Both the position numbers and the translations under genes were made by a program. A DNA stretch of 13,197 nt from Pseudomonadota bacterium (GTDB lineage Bacteria; Pseudomonadota; Alphaproteobacteria; Sphingomonadales; Sphingomonadaceae). The notes below the pieces were generated by a model. The model saw only the letters and a list, made by a program, of their open reading frames with translations, was not told the DNA's origin and did not search any database. Of this stretch, positions 1-4,926 are shown in pieces (position 1 is the first letter of the stretch; the number at the start of each line of letters is the position of its first letter). The stretch lies in the NCBI GenBank assembly GCA_023423775.1, contig JAFAEZ010000140.1, positions 1 through 13,197 on the forward strand. The letters run 5' to 3'.

Positions 1-1
1 T

Positions 2-103
2 CCCAAGACGGCGATCGCCGCCGGCGCCGCCTTGGTCGCCAGCCTCGCGGCCGCGGCCGCCGTGCCGGTAGTGCGATCGCGCCGCCGCGCCGAGACGGCC
101 TGA
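2..103 (+). CDS. 3' end of an unidentified gene, possible membrane anchor (partial)
   Basis: An open frame enters from the left edge and ends at TGA 101-103, giving 33 residues. The visible tail is an alanine- and valine-rich hydrophobic stretch of about 20 residues followed by an arginine cluster (RSRRR) and a short end. That pattern fits a C-terminal transmembrane helix with positive residues on the cytoplasmic side. The product cannot be recognised from this fragment. GC-rich DNA can produce such frames by chance, so it is only a likely gene end. The next gene starts about 50 bases downstream on the same strand. Confidence 0.4.
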   Translation, partial: PKTAIAAGAALVASLAAAAAVPVVRSRRRAETA

Positions 104-155
104 CCCGAGACCCGCATCCCTGGCATCCGGCGTGGCGACACGCTAGGTGCCGGGC

Positions 156-575
156 ATGCGGCAGGCGACAGGCACGATCGAGTTCGAAACCAGGCGGCAG
201 GGCCTGCTCGACATCACCGGCGCGATCCGCGGCTGGACCGCGGAGCAGGGTATGGAGCAGGGCCTGCTCACCCTCTTTTGCCGCCACACCTCGGCCTCTT
301 TGCTGATCCAGGAAAATGCCGCGCCGGCCGCCCGCGCCGATCTCGAAGCCTATTTCGCCCGCATCGCGCCGGAAGACCCGCGCCGTTACGACCATGACGA
401 GGAGGGCCCGGACGACATGCCGGCCCATCTCCGCACCGCCCTCACCCAGGTCCAGCTCTCGATCCCTTTGATCGGCGGCGCGCTTGCGCTCGGCACCTGG
501 CAAGGCATCTACCTGTTCGAACACCGTCGCCGGCCGCACCGCCGCGCGCTGGCGCTGCACCTTTTGGGAGACTGA
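156..575 (+). CDS. YjbQ/UPF0047 family protein (secondary thiamine-phosphate synthase-like)
   Basis: The product is about 139 residues, the usual length for the YjbQ (UPF0047) family. Counting from the alternative GTG at 147, family signatures are the RHTSASLLIQEN segment (residues 46-57, with H47), an acidic His-containing stretch (HDEEGPDDMPAHL, 83-95) and the C-terminal GTWQGIYLFEHR block (116-127). Some family members show weak thiamine-phosphate synthase activity, but the physiological role is not settled. I chose ATG 156 over GTG 147 because an AGG lies eight bases upstream and homologues usually begin close to this point. The stop codon is one base before the start of the next gene, so the two are probably translated from one message. 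The family call is firm; the biochemical function is uncertain. Confidence 0.88.
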   Translation: MRQATGTIEFETRRQGLLDITGAIRGWTAEQGMEQGLLTLFCRHTSASLLIQENAAPAARADLEAYFARIAPEDPRRYDHDEEGPDDMPAHLRTALTQVQLSIPLIGGALALGTWQGIYLFEHRRRPHRRALALHLLGD

Positions 576-576
576 A

Positions 577-1044
577 TTGAGCCTCGAATCGGTTCGCGCC
601 TATCTGGCCGAACATGCCCCGGATTTGCCCATCATCGACCAGGAGCGCAGCACCGCGACCGTCAGCGAGGCGGCCGAGACGTTGGGTGTCGAGCCGGGCC
701 GCATCGCCAAGACGCTGGCGATCCGCGTCGGCGGCCAGGTCGTGCTGCTGGTCGCGCGCGGCGACGCGCGGCTCGACAACGTCAAGACCAAGGCCGCGTT
801 CGGCGCGCGGCCCCGCATGCTCGACGCCGAAGAAACGCTGGCGCTGACCGGCCATCCGGTCGGCGGCGTCTGCCCGTTCGGGCTCGCGACCCCCCTGCCC
901 GTCTATTGCGACGTGTCCCTCAAGGCCTTCGACTCGGTCTTCCCGGCCGCCGGTTCGCTGACCAGCTCGGTGCAGGTCACCCCCGCGCGCCTCGCCGAGC
1001 TGGTGGCAACCGATTGGGTCGACGTCTGCCGCACACCCGAGTGA
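577..1044 (+). CDS. YbaK/ProX-type aminoacyl-tRNA deacylase
   Basis: The 155-residue protein belongs to the YbaK/ProX editing-domain family, which hydrolyses mischarged tRNA (for example Cys-tRNA-Pro or Ala-tRNA-Pro) as a free-standing proofreading factor. Visible signatures are the RIAKTLAIR segment with the conserved lysine (K45), the TKAAFGARPRML region (71-82), the GGVCPFGL loop (96-103) and VYCDVSLK (109-116). The start is a TTG at 577, one base after the upstream TGA, with GGGAG at 566-570. The same frame is open further upstream, but that part is antisensical YjbQ sequence in another frame. The exact substrate cannot be told: bacterial YbaK, ProXp-ala and related proteins share this fold. 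Confidence 0.87.
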   Translation: MSLESVRAYLAEHAPDLPIIDQERSTATVSEAAETLGVEPGRIAKTLAIRVGGQVVLLVARGDARLDNVKTKAAFGARPRMLDAEETLALTGHPVGGVCPFGLATPLPVYCDVSLKAFDSVFPAAGSLTSSVQVTPARLAELVATDWVDVCRTPE

Positions 1045-1102
1045 GCGCAACCGCCGGTCGTCCGCATCGTTGTCCCTGGGCAGCAGCCCGAAGGATTCTC
1101 TC

Positions 1103-1378
1103 ATGCGCCACAGCCTTTTCGTCGCCCCCGCTCTGATCGCACTCGCAGCCTGCGGCGGGTCGGGCGACCCGGTCGACAACACCGCCGACCAGCTCGAGGC
1201 GGCCGCCGACCAGAGCGACCCGGCCGCGGCCGAAGTGCTGGACAATGCCGCCGACCAGGTCCGCGAGCAGGACAATCCCGCGCTCGCCAGCAACGCGCTC
1301 GAAGCCGCCGCCAACGCCCAGGCCGAGACCGTCGGCAATAATGCCACCTCGGCGACCGAGCCCGCCAACGGCCAATAG
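1103..1378 (+). CDS. small alanine-rich lipoprotein, function unknown
   Basis: This 91-residue protein has a short signal peptide ending in a lipobox (L14-A-A-C17), so it is probably lipidated on C17 and anchored in a membrane. Residue +2 is glycine, not aspartate, which in enterobacteria favours outer-membrane sorting. The mature part is rich in Ala, Asp, Asn, Gln and Glu and contains related blocks: DNTADQLEAAADQ (25-37), DNAADQVREQ (48-57) and SNALEAAANAQ (63-73). These suggest a repeated helical motif. There is no enzyme motif and only one aromatic residue, in the signal peptide. The start is ATG 1103, preceded by AAGGA at 1091-1095. The longer frame from TTG 1070 is not supported by a ribosome binding site. 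I do not recognise the family. Confidence 0.8.
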   Translation: MRHSLFVAPALIALAACGGSGDPVDNTADQLEAAADQSDPAAAEVLDNAADQVREQDNPALASNALEAAANAQAETVGNNATSATEPANGQ

Positions 1379-1404
1379 GCGCGCGCCGCCCGGCACCGAC
1401 GCAC

Positions 1405-1412
1405 ATGGTTAA
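1405..1412 (+). promoter_or_regulatory. CtrA-type half-site (ATGGTTAA, reverse of TTAACCAT)
   Basis: The eight bases are the exact reverse complement of TTAACCAT, a CtrA-associated motif described in alphaproteobacteria. A one-mismatch copy, ATGGTTTA, lies at 1446-1453. Both are in the 116-base gap before the 63-residue gene. Possible -35/-10 hexamers are TTGCCC (1420-1425) and TATGGT (1445-1450), but their 19-base spacing is long. The assignment is based on motif match only. Confidence 0.3.
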
Positions 1413-1494
1413 ACCGCCATTGCCCACGCGTCTTCAGCGTCGGCTATGGTTTACGCGCTATCGTGGCAGCGGAACGGAAGAAGGGGGGAGCGGC

Positions 1495-1686
1495 ATGAGC
1501 GACATGTTTGCGGACGACCTGTCCTACTACCAGATGCGCGCCGAGACCGAGGTCGAGATGGCCGTCCACGCCACCGACAGGCGCGTCGTCCAGGCCCATT
1601 ACGATCTGAGCGCGGCCTATCTCGAGCTCGCCTACGGCTGCATCGACCAGGCCGCGCGCGCCGGCGACGTCAGTCCTCGAGGCTGA
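1495..1686 (+). CDS. small helical hypothetical protein (63 aa)
   Basis: ATG 1495 follows a very strong purine-rich ribosome binding site (AAGGGGGGAG, 1481-1490). The protein is short and soluble, with the core YYQMRAETEVEMAVHATDRR and then VVQAHYDLSAAYLELAYG (31-48), predicted to form two amphipathic helices. I believe short conserved proteins of this type (tyrosine/glutamate-rich, with a 'VVxAHYxLxxAYLE' pattern) recur in Sphingomonadales, but no function is known to me. The last 17 bases overlap the 3' end of the convergent xth gene. The upstream gap carries a CtrA-like half-site, so cell-cycle-linked expression is possible but unproven. Confidence 0.7.
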   Translation: MSDMFADDLSYYQMRAETEVEMAVHATDRRVVQAHYDLSAAYLELAYGCIDQAARAGDVSPRG

Positions 1687-2449
1687 CCCAGGTGGGAGCG
1701 TGGTCGGAGGCCTTCTCGCGCCCCCGATAGTCCTTGTCGACGCCGGCATCGAGCAGGCGGTCGGCCGCTATGGGCGAGAGCAGGAGGTGATCGATGCGGA
1801 AACCCGCGTCGCGCTGCCACGCGCCCGCCGTATAATCCCAGAAGGTATAGACCGCGCCCTCGGGGTAGCGGGTGCGGATCGCGTCGGTCCAGCCCTGGTG
1901 GACCAGGGTACGGAATTCGGCCCGGCTTTCCGGCTGCATCAGCGCGTCATGCGCCATCGCCCGCACCGAGAAGACGTCGTCGTGGCTGTCGGTCGGGATG
2001 ACGTTGTAATCGCCGGCGAGGACGACCGGACGTTCCTCGGCGAGTAGGCCGCGGGCGTGCTCCTGCAGCCGCTGCATCCAGGCGAGCTTGTAGGCAAACT
2101 TCTCGGTCCCCACCGGATTGCCGTTGGGCAGATAGATCGAGCCGACCACGACGCCGGCGACCTCGGCCTCGATATAGCGGCTGTGAGTGTCGTCGGGATC
2201 CCCCGGCAGGCCCATGCGGCGCAATTGCGGCTCGGCGCCGCGGGCGAGGATGGCGACGCCGTTGAAGCCCTTCTGCCCATGCCACACCGCCTTGTAGCCC
2301 GCCGCGGCGACATCGTCCGCGGGGAAGGAGTCGTCGGCGCACTTGAGTTCCTGCAGGCAGACCACATCGGCCTGCTGCTCCTCGAGCCATTCGAGCAGCC
2401 GCGGCAGCCGCGCGCGGATGCCGTTCACATTGTAGGTCGCGATCTTCAT
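1670..2449 (-). CDS. xth: exodeoxyribonuclease III (AP endonuclease)
   Basis: The 259-residue protein is a full-length member of the exonuclease III/EEP family, which incises DNA at abasic sites and removes 3' blocking groups in base excision repair. The expected active-site residues are present: N7 (TYNVNG), E34 (CLQELK), Y106 (SIYLPNG), D147 and N149 (AGDYN), and D249-H250 near the C-terminus (KASDHAP). The start ATG is 23 bases after the erpA stop on the same strand, with no promoter or terminator visible between, so the two are probably co-transcribed. No strong Shine-Dalgarno sequence is seen. The 3' end overlaps the opposing 63-residue gene by 17 bases. Identification is confident. Confidence 0.96.
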   Translation of the reverse strand: MKIATYNVNGIRARLPRLLEWLEEQQADVVCLQELKCADDSFPADDVAAAGYKAVWHGQKGFNGVAILARGAEPQLRRMGLPGDPDDTHSRYIEAEVAGVVVGSIYLPNGNPVGTEKFAYKLAWMQRLQEHARGLLAEERPVVLAGDYNVIPTDSHDDVFSVRAMAHDALMQPESRAEFRTLVHQGWTDAIRTRYPEGAVYTFWDYTAGAWQRDAGFRIDHLLLSPIAADRLLDAGVDKDYRGREKASDHAPTWVSLED

Positions 2450-2472
2450 GGAGCGGGCTTAGCCGCAGGCGG

Positions 2473-2808
2473 TCAGATCGAAAAGCTGGTTCCGCAGCCG
2501 CAGCCGGAAGCGGCGTTGGGGTTGGTGACCTGGAATGATGCGCCGCCCAGCGATTCGACATAGTCGACCGCACTGCCGCGGACGAGATCCAGGCTGATCT
2601 CGTCGACGACCAAAGTGACCCCGTCCTGGACCGCCGCGGTGTCGTCGCTCTCGATCCTGTCGGCGAGGCCGAACCGGTACTGGAAGCCGGCGCAGCCGCC
2701 GCCGTCCACCGCCAGGCGCAGGATCGCCGGCTTGCCCTGCTTGGTGGCGATCGCGGCGACGCGGGCCGCGGCGGCGGGGGTAAGGGCGATGTCCTGGGTC
2801 TCGATCAT
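2473..2808 (-). CDS. erpA: iron-sulfur cluster insertion protein ErpA (A-type carrier)
   Basis: The 111-residue product is an A-type Fe-S carrier of the HesB/IscA/ErpA family, which delivers clusters to apo-proteins. The three ligand cysteines are present: C39 in GGGCAGFQYRF (36-46), and C103 and C105 in the C-terminal SGCGCGTSF (101-109). The GGGCxGFxYxF pattern is more like ErpA than IscA. The start at 2808 gives the normal N-terminus (MIETQDIALTPAAAARV). The same frame stays open further upstream but into non-homologous sequence. No Shine-Dalgarno sequence precedes the ATG, and a promoter lies immediately upstream, so translation may be leaderless. xth follows as a probable second gene of the unit. 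Confidence 0.94.
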   Translation of the reverse strand: MIETQDIALTPAAAARVAAIATKQGKPAILRLAVDGGGCAGFQYRFGLADRIESDDTAAVQDGVTLVVDEISLDLVRGSAVDYVESLGGASFQVTNPNAASGCGCGTSFSI

Positions 2809-2814
2809 GCATTC

Positions 2815-2843
2815 AAGATAGGCTGGCGCCCCCTCGCCCACAA
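2815..2843 (-). promoter_or_regulatory. predicted erpA promoter (TTGTGG-N17-TATCTT)
   Basis: Reading the minus strand, TTGTGG (2843-2838) and TATCTT (2820-2815) are separated by exactly 17 bases. The -10 element ends six bases before the erpA ATG, so the expected transcription start falls at or next to the start codon. Called by eye from hexamer match and spacing. Confidence 0.4.
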
Positions 2844-2850
2844 GCGTGGC

Positions 2851-2862
2851 GGCTCTAAAGCC
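2851..2862. promoter_or_regulatory. near-palindrome GGCTCTAAAGCC between erpA and purS
   Basis: This interrupted palindrome directly abuts the purS -35 hexamer and lies seven bases upstream of the erpA -35 hexamer. A closely similar element, GGCTTTCAAAGCC, sits in the same place before clpS (5661-5673). It could be an operator, a UP-like element or part of an extended lineage-specific promoter. The protein that binds it is unknown. Confidence 0.35.
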
Positions 2863-2891
2863 TTGTGCCGCCGCCGCCTTGCGGCCATAGG
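2863..2891 (+). promoter_or_regulatory. predicted purS promoter (TTGTGC-N17-CATAGG)
   Basis: TTGTGC (2863-2868) and CATAGG (2886-2891) are separated by 17 bases. The predicted start near 2898 gives a leader of about 34 bases containing GGAG at 2917-2920. The -10 match is moderate. The layout resembles the clpS promoter at 5674-5703. Confidence 0.35.
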
Positions 2892-2931
2892 GGCGCCATC
2901 CCAGATTCAGGCCCTTGGAGCAGATTGCGAA

Positions 2932-3168
2932 ATGAAGACCCGCGTCTATGTCACGCTGAAGAACGGCGTCCTCGACCCCCAGGGCAAGGCCATCCACCAC
3001 GCGCTCGAGGGCCTCGGCTTCGCCGGCGTCAACGACGTTCGCGCGGGCAAGCTGATCGAGCTCGACCTTGCCGACAGCGTCTCCGATGCCGACATCGAGG
3101 ACATGTGCCGCAAGCTGCTCGCCAATACCGTCATCGAGAATTTCCGCATCGAGCGCGACGCCGCCTGA
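2932..3168 (+). CDS. purS: phosphoribosylformylglycinamidine synthase subunit PurS
   Basis: The 78-residue protein is the small structural subunit of the three-part FGAM synthase (PurS, PurQ, PurL), step four of purine synthesis. It bridges the glutaminase PurQ and the synthetase PurL. Recognisable features are the opening RVYVTLKNGVLDPQGKAI (residues 3-20), the LGFAGVNDVRAGKLIEL segment (28-44) and a C-terminal VIENFRIE (68-75). ATG 2932 lies eleven bases after GGAG (2917-2920). purQ follows after 19 bases, confirming the assignment. The large subunit gene purL and the purC gene often found upstream are not in this window. Confidence 0.95.
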   Translation: MKTRVYVTLKNGVLDPQGKAIHHALEGLGFAGVNDVRAGKLIELDLADSVSDADIEDMCRKLLANTVIENFRIERDAA

Positions 3169-3187
3169 CCCTGCCAAGGACTGATCC

Positions 3188-3853
3188 ATGAAAAGCGCCG
3201 TCATCGTTTTCCCCGGCTCCAATTGCGACCGCGACCTCGCGGTGGCGATCCGCGACGTCAGCGGTCAGGCGCCGATCATGGTCTGGCACCGCGAAACGGA
3301 GCTTCCCAGGGATCTCGACCTGATCGCCGTCCCGGGCGGCTTTTCCTACGGCGACTATCTCCGTTCGGGCGCGATGGCCGCGCGGTCGCCGGTCATGCAG
3401 GCGGTGAAGGAAGCGGCCGACCGCGGTACCTCGGTGCTCGGCATCTGCAACGGCTTCCAGATCCTGACCGAGGCCGGCCTGCTTCCGGGCGCGCTGATGC
3501 GCAATGCCGGCATCAGCTTCGTCTGCCGCGACGTCGAATTGAAGGTCGAGAACAGCCAGTCCGCCTTCACCAGCCGCTACGAAGCGGGCGAGCAGATCGT
3601 GATCCCCGTCGCGCATCATGACGGCAATTACACCGCCGAGGAGGCCACGCTCGACCGGCTCGAGGGCGAAGGCCGCGTCGCCTTCCGCTATGTCGGCGAG
3701 TGCAACGGCTCGGCGCGCGACATTGCCGGCATCATCAACGACAAGGGCAACGTGCTCGGCATGATGCCGCACCCCGAGCGCATGGTCGAGGCCGCCCACG
3801 GCCGCACCGACGGCCGCCGCCTGTTCCAGGGCCTGATCGAGTCGATCGCCTGA
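3188..3853 (+). CDS. purQ: phosphoribosylformylglycinamidine synthase glutaminase subunit PurQ
   Basis: The 221-residue protein is the class I glutamine amidotransferase that supplies ammonia to PurL for FGAM synthesis. The catalytic triad is visible: C87 in the nucleophile elbow GICNGFQ (85-91), and H195 and E197 in MMPHPERM (192-199). The N-terminal VIVFPGSNCDRD (5-16) and the PGGFSYGDYLRSGAMA stretch (49-64) are typical of PurQ. AAGGA (3176-3180) precedes ATG 3188 by seven bases. The gene is in a tight unit with purS upstream and a tiny membrane protein gene 35 bases downstream. Confidence 0.97.
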   Translation: MKSAVIVFPGSNCDRDLAVAIRDVSGQAPIMVWHRETELPRDLDLIAVPGGFSYGDYLRSGAMAARSPVMQAVKEAADRGTSVLGICNGFQILTEAGLLPGALMRNAGISFVCRDVELKVENSQSAFTSRYEAGEQIVIPVAHHDGNYTAEEATLDRLEGEGRVAFRYVGECNGSARDIAGIINDKGNVLGMMPHPERMVEAAHGRTDGRRLFQGLIESIA

Positions 3854-3888
3854 GTCCGGCGTGGCGCAACCGCGAGCGGGAGGCGCCT

Positions 3889-4008
3889 GTGGACGACGAG
3901 AAACCGACCTTGGCCGAACGGCTCGGCCGCTTTTGGTGGCTGACCGGCGTGGCCGGTCTGGCCGCCTGGTTCGCGATGCTGTGGCACATGTTCGGGGACG
4001 TGCTCTGA
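3889..4008 (+). CDS. 39-residue single-pass membrane protein
   Basis: A GTG start at 3889 follows an excellent ribosome binding site (GGGAGG, 3878-3883, five bases away). The protein has a charged N-terminal part (MDDEKPTLAERLGRF), then one hydrophobic helix rich in Trp, Ala, Leu and Met (about residues 16-37), ending GDVL. Topology is probably N-terminus in the cytoplasm. It is followed after one base by the GTG of the RNA methyltransferase, and preceded by purQ, so it appears embedded in an operon. I do not know a function; a small regulatory or complex-stabilising membrane protein is one possibility. It could escape automatic annotation because of its size and GTG start. Confidence 0.7.
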   Translation: MDDEKPTLAERLGRFWWLTGVAGLAAWFAMLWHMFGDVL

Positions 4009-4009
4009 C

Positions 4010-4831
4010 GTGCCCGCGCCGCTGATCGTCCCAGTCACCGATCCCGCAGATCCCCGCATCGGGCATTACCGCGACATTCGCGAGCGCGATCTCGTGGGGC
4101 GCGAAGGGCTGTTCGTGGCCGAAGGCAAGGTGGTGCTGGCGATGCTGCTCGCCTCCCGGGCGTACCGGCCGCTCTCGCTGCTGATCGCCGCGCACCGCAT
4201 CCCGGCGCTGACCGAGCTGCTGGACCAAGTCCCCGAGGGCGTGCCTGTCTTCGCCGCCGAGCAGGATGTCCTCGACGGCATCGCCGGCTTTCCGCTCCAT
4301 CGCGGCATCCTGGCGATCGGGCGGCGCGTCGACGCCCCCTCCCCGGACGACCTGCTCGGGCGGCTTCCCAATCAGGCGACGATCCTGCTGCTCTCGGCGA
4401 TCGCCAATCACGACAATATGGGCGGCATCTTCCGCAACGCGGCCGGCCTTGGTGCCGACGCGATCCTGCTCGACTCCGATTGCTGCGATCCGCTCTACCG
4501 CAAGGCGATCCGGGTCTCGGTCGGCGCCGCGTTGCTGGTGCCCTTCGCCAGGCTGGGACGGGGCGCCGATGCACTCGACCTGCTCCGCCGCCACGGCTTC
4601 GAGGCCTTGGCGCTGAGCCCGTCCGGAAGCTCGCGCCTCTCCGACCTGCGCCCGGCGCGACGCACGGCGGTGTTGCTCGGCGCAGAAGGGCCGGGCCTAT
4701 CGCCCGACCTGCTCGCTGTAGCGACCAGCGTGCAAATCCCGATGGCTCCCGGCTTCGATTCGCTGAACGTGGCCACCACCAGCGGCATCGTCCTCCACCA
4801 TCTCGCCGCTTCGAGAAGCAGGTCGGCCTAA
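4010..4831 (+). CDS. SpoU/TrmH family RNA methyltransferase
   Basis: The 273-residue protein carries the C-terminal SPOUT knot domain of AdoMet-dependent RNA 2'-O-ribose methyltransferases. All three motifs are present: motif 1 as NHDNMGGIFRNAAGLGADA (133-151, with N133, N136 and R142), motif 2 as LLGAEGPGLS (222-231) and motif 3 as IPMAPGFDSLNVATTSG (243-259). The N-terminal part (about 1-105), with GLFVAEGKVVLAMLL, resembles the substrate-binding domain before the catalytic domain in TrmH/RlmB-like proteins. The target, rRNA or tRNA, cannot be decided. The GTG start is one base after the stop of the 39-residue gene, which implies translational coupling. Confidence 0.92.
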   Translation: MPAPLIVPVTDPADPRIGHYRDIRERDLVGREGLFVAEGKVVLAMLLASRAYRPLSLLIAAHRIPALTELLDQVPEGVPVFAAEQDVLDGIAGFPLHRGILAIGRRVDAPSPDDLLGRLPNQATILLLSAIANHDNMGGIFRNAAGLGADAILLDSDCCDPLYRKAIRVSVGAALLVPFARLGRGADALDLLRRHGFEALALSPSGSSRLSDLRPARRTAVLLGAEGPGLSPDLLAVATSVQIPMAPGFDSLNVATTSGIVLHHLAASRSRSA

Positions 4832-4850
4832 GCCGCGGGGCGTCTCATGC

Positions 4851-4859
4851 TGCACTGCA
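4851..4859. promoter_or_regulatory. PhaR-like operator box 1 (TGCACTGCA)
   Basis: First of two identical TGCACTGCA boxes before the phasin gene. It lies upstream of the predicted -35 hexamer. PhaR repressors of PHA-accumulating alphaproteobacteria bind TGC-rich elements of the CTGC-N3/4-GCAG type before phasin genes, and the extended sequence here, CTGCACTGCAC, is close to that. Confidence 0.5.
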
Positions 4860-4869
4860 CAAAAATATC

Positions 4870-4898
4870 TTGAAACCTCCGCGCCGATTGTTTATTTG
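4870..4898 (+). promoter_or_regulatory. predicted phasin promoter (TTGAAA-N17-TATTTG)
   Basis: TTGAAA (4870-4875) and TATTTG (4893-4898) are separated by 17 bases in a locally AT-rich stretch. The predicted start near 4905 falls inside operator box 2, so a repressor bound there would block initiation. Confidence 0.5.
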
Positions 4899-4907
4899 TG
4901 CACTGCA
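4899..4907. promoter_or_regulatory. PhaR-like operator box 2 (TGCACTGCA)
   Basis: Second identical TGCACTGCA box, 48 bases after the first. It immediately follows the predicted -10 hexamer and covers the expected transcription start, ending seven bases before the GGAGGA ribosome binding site at 4915-4920. Confidence 0.5.
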
Positions 4908-4926
4908 ACATAACGGAGGACCGTCG

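Noticed and set aside
442..1404. 320-codon open frame on the minus strand across the YbaK and lipoprotein genes
   Set aside because: It is antisense to genes with clear family matches, spans two of them plus the gap, and encodes an Arg/Gly/Ala-rich sequence without recognisable domain. Long antisense frames are expected in GC-rich DNA.
2809..3222. In-frame upstream extension of erpA
   Set aside because: It runs antisense through purS and the divergent promoter region. ErpA proteins start close to the ATG at 2808.
3131..4594. 487-codon open frame on the minus strand across purQ and the methyltransferase
   Set aside because: It mirrors the codon structure of purQ, the 39-residue gene and the methyltransferase, and has biased Arg/Asp/His/Gln composition with no motif.
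4480..4926. In-frame upstream extension of the phasin gene
   Set aside because: It overlaps the methyltransferase gene in another frame and crosses the phasin promoter and operator boxes. The strong ribosome binding site is at 4915-4920.
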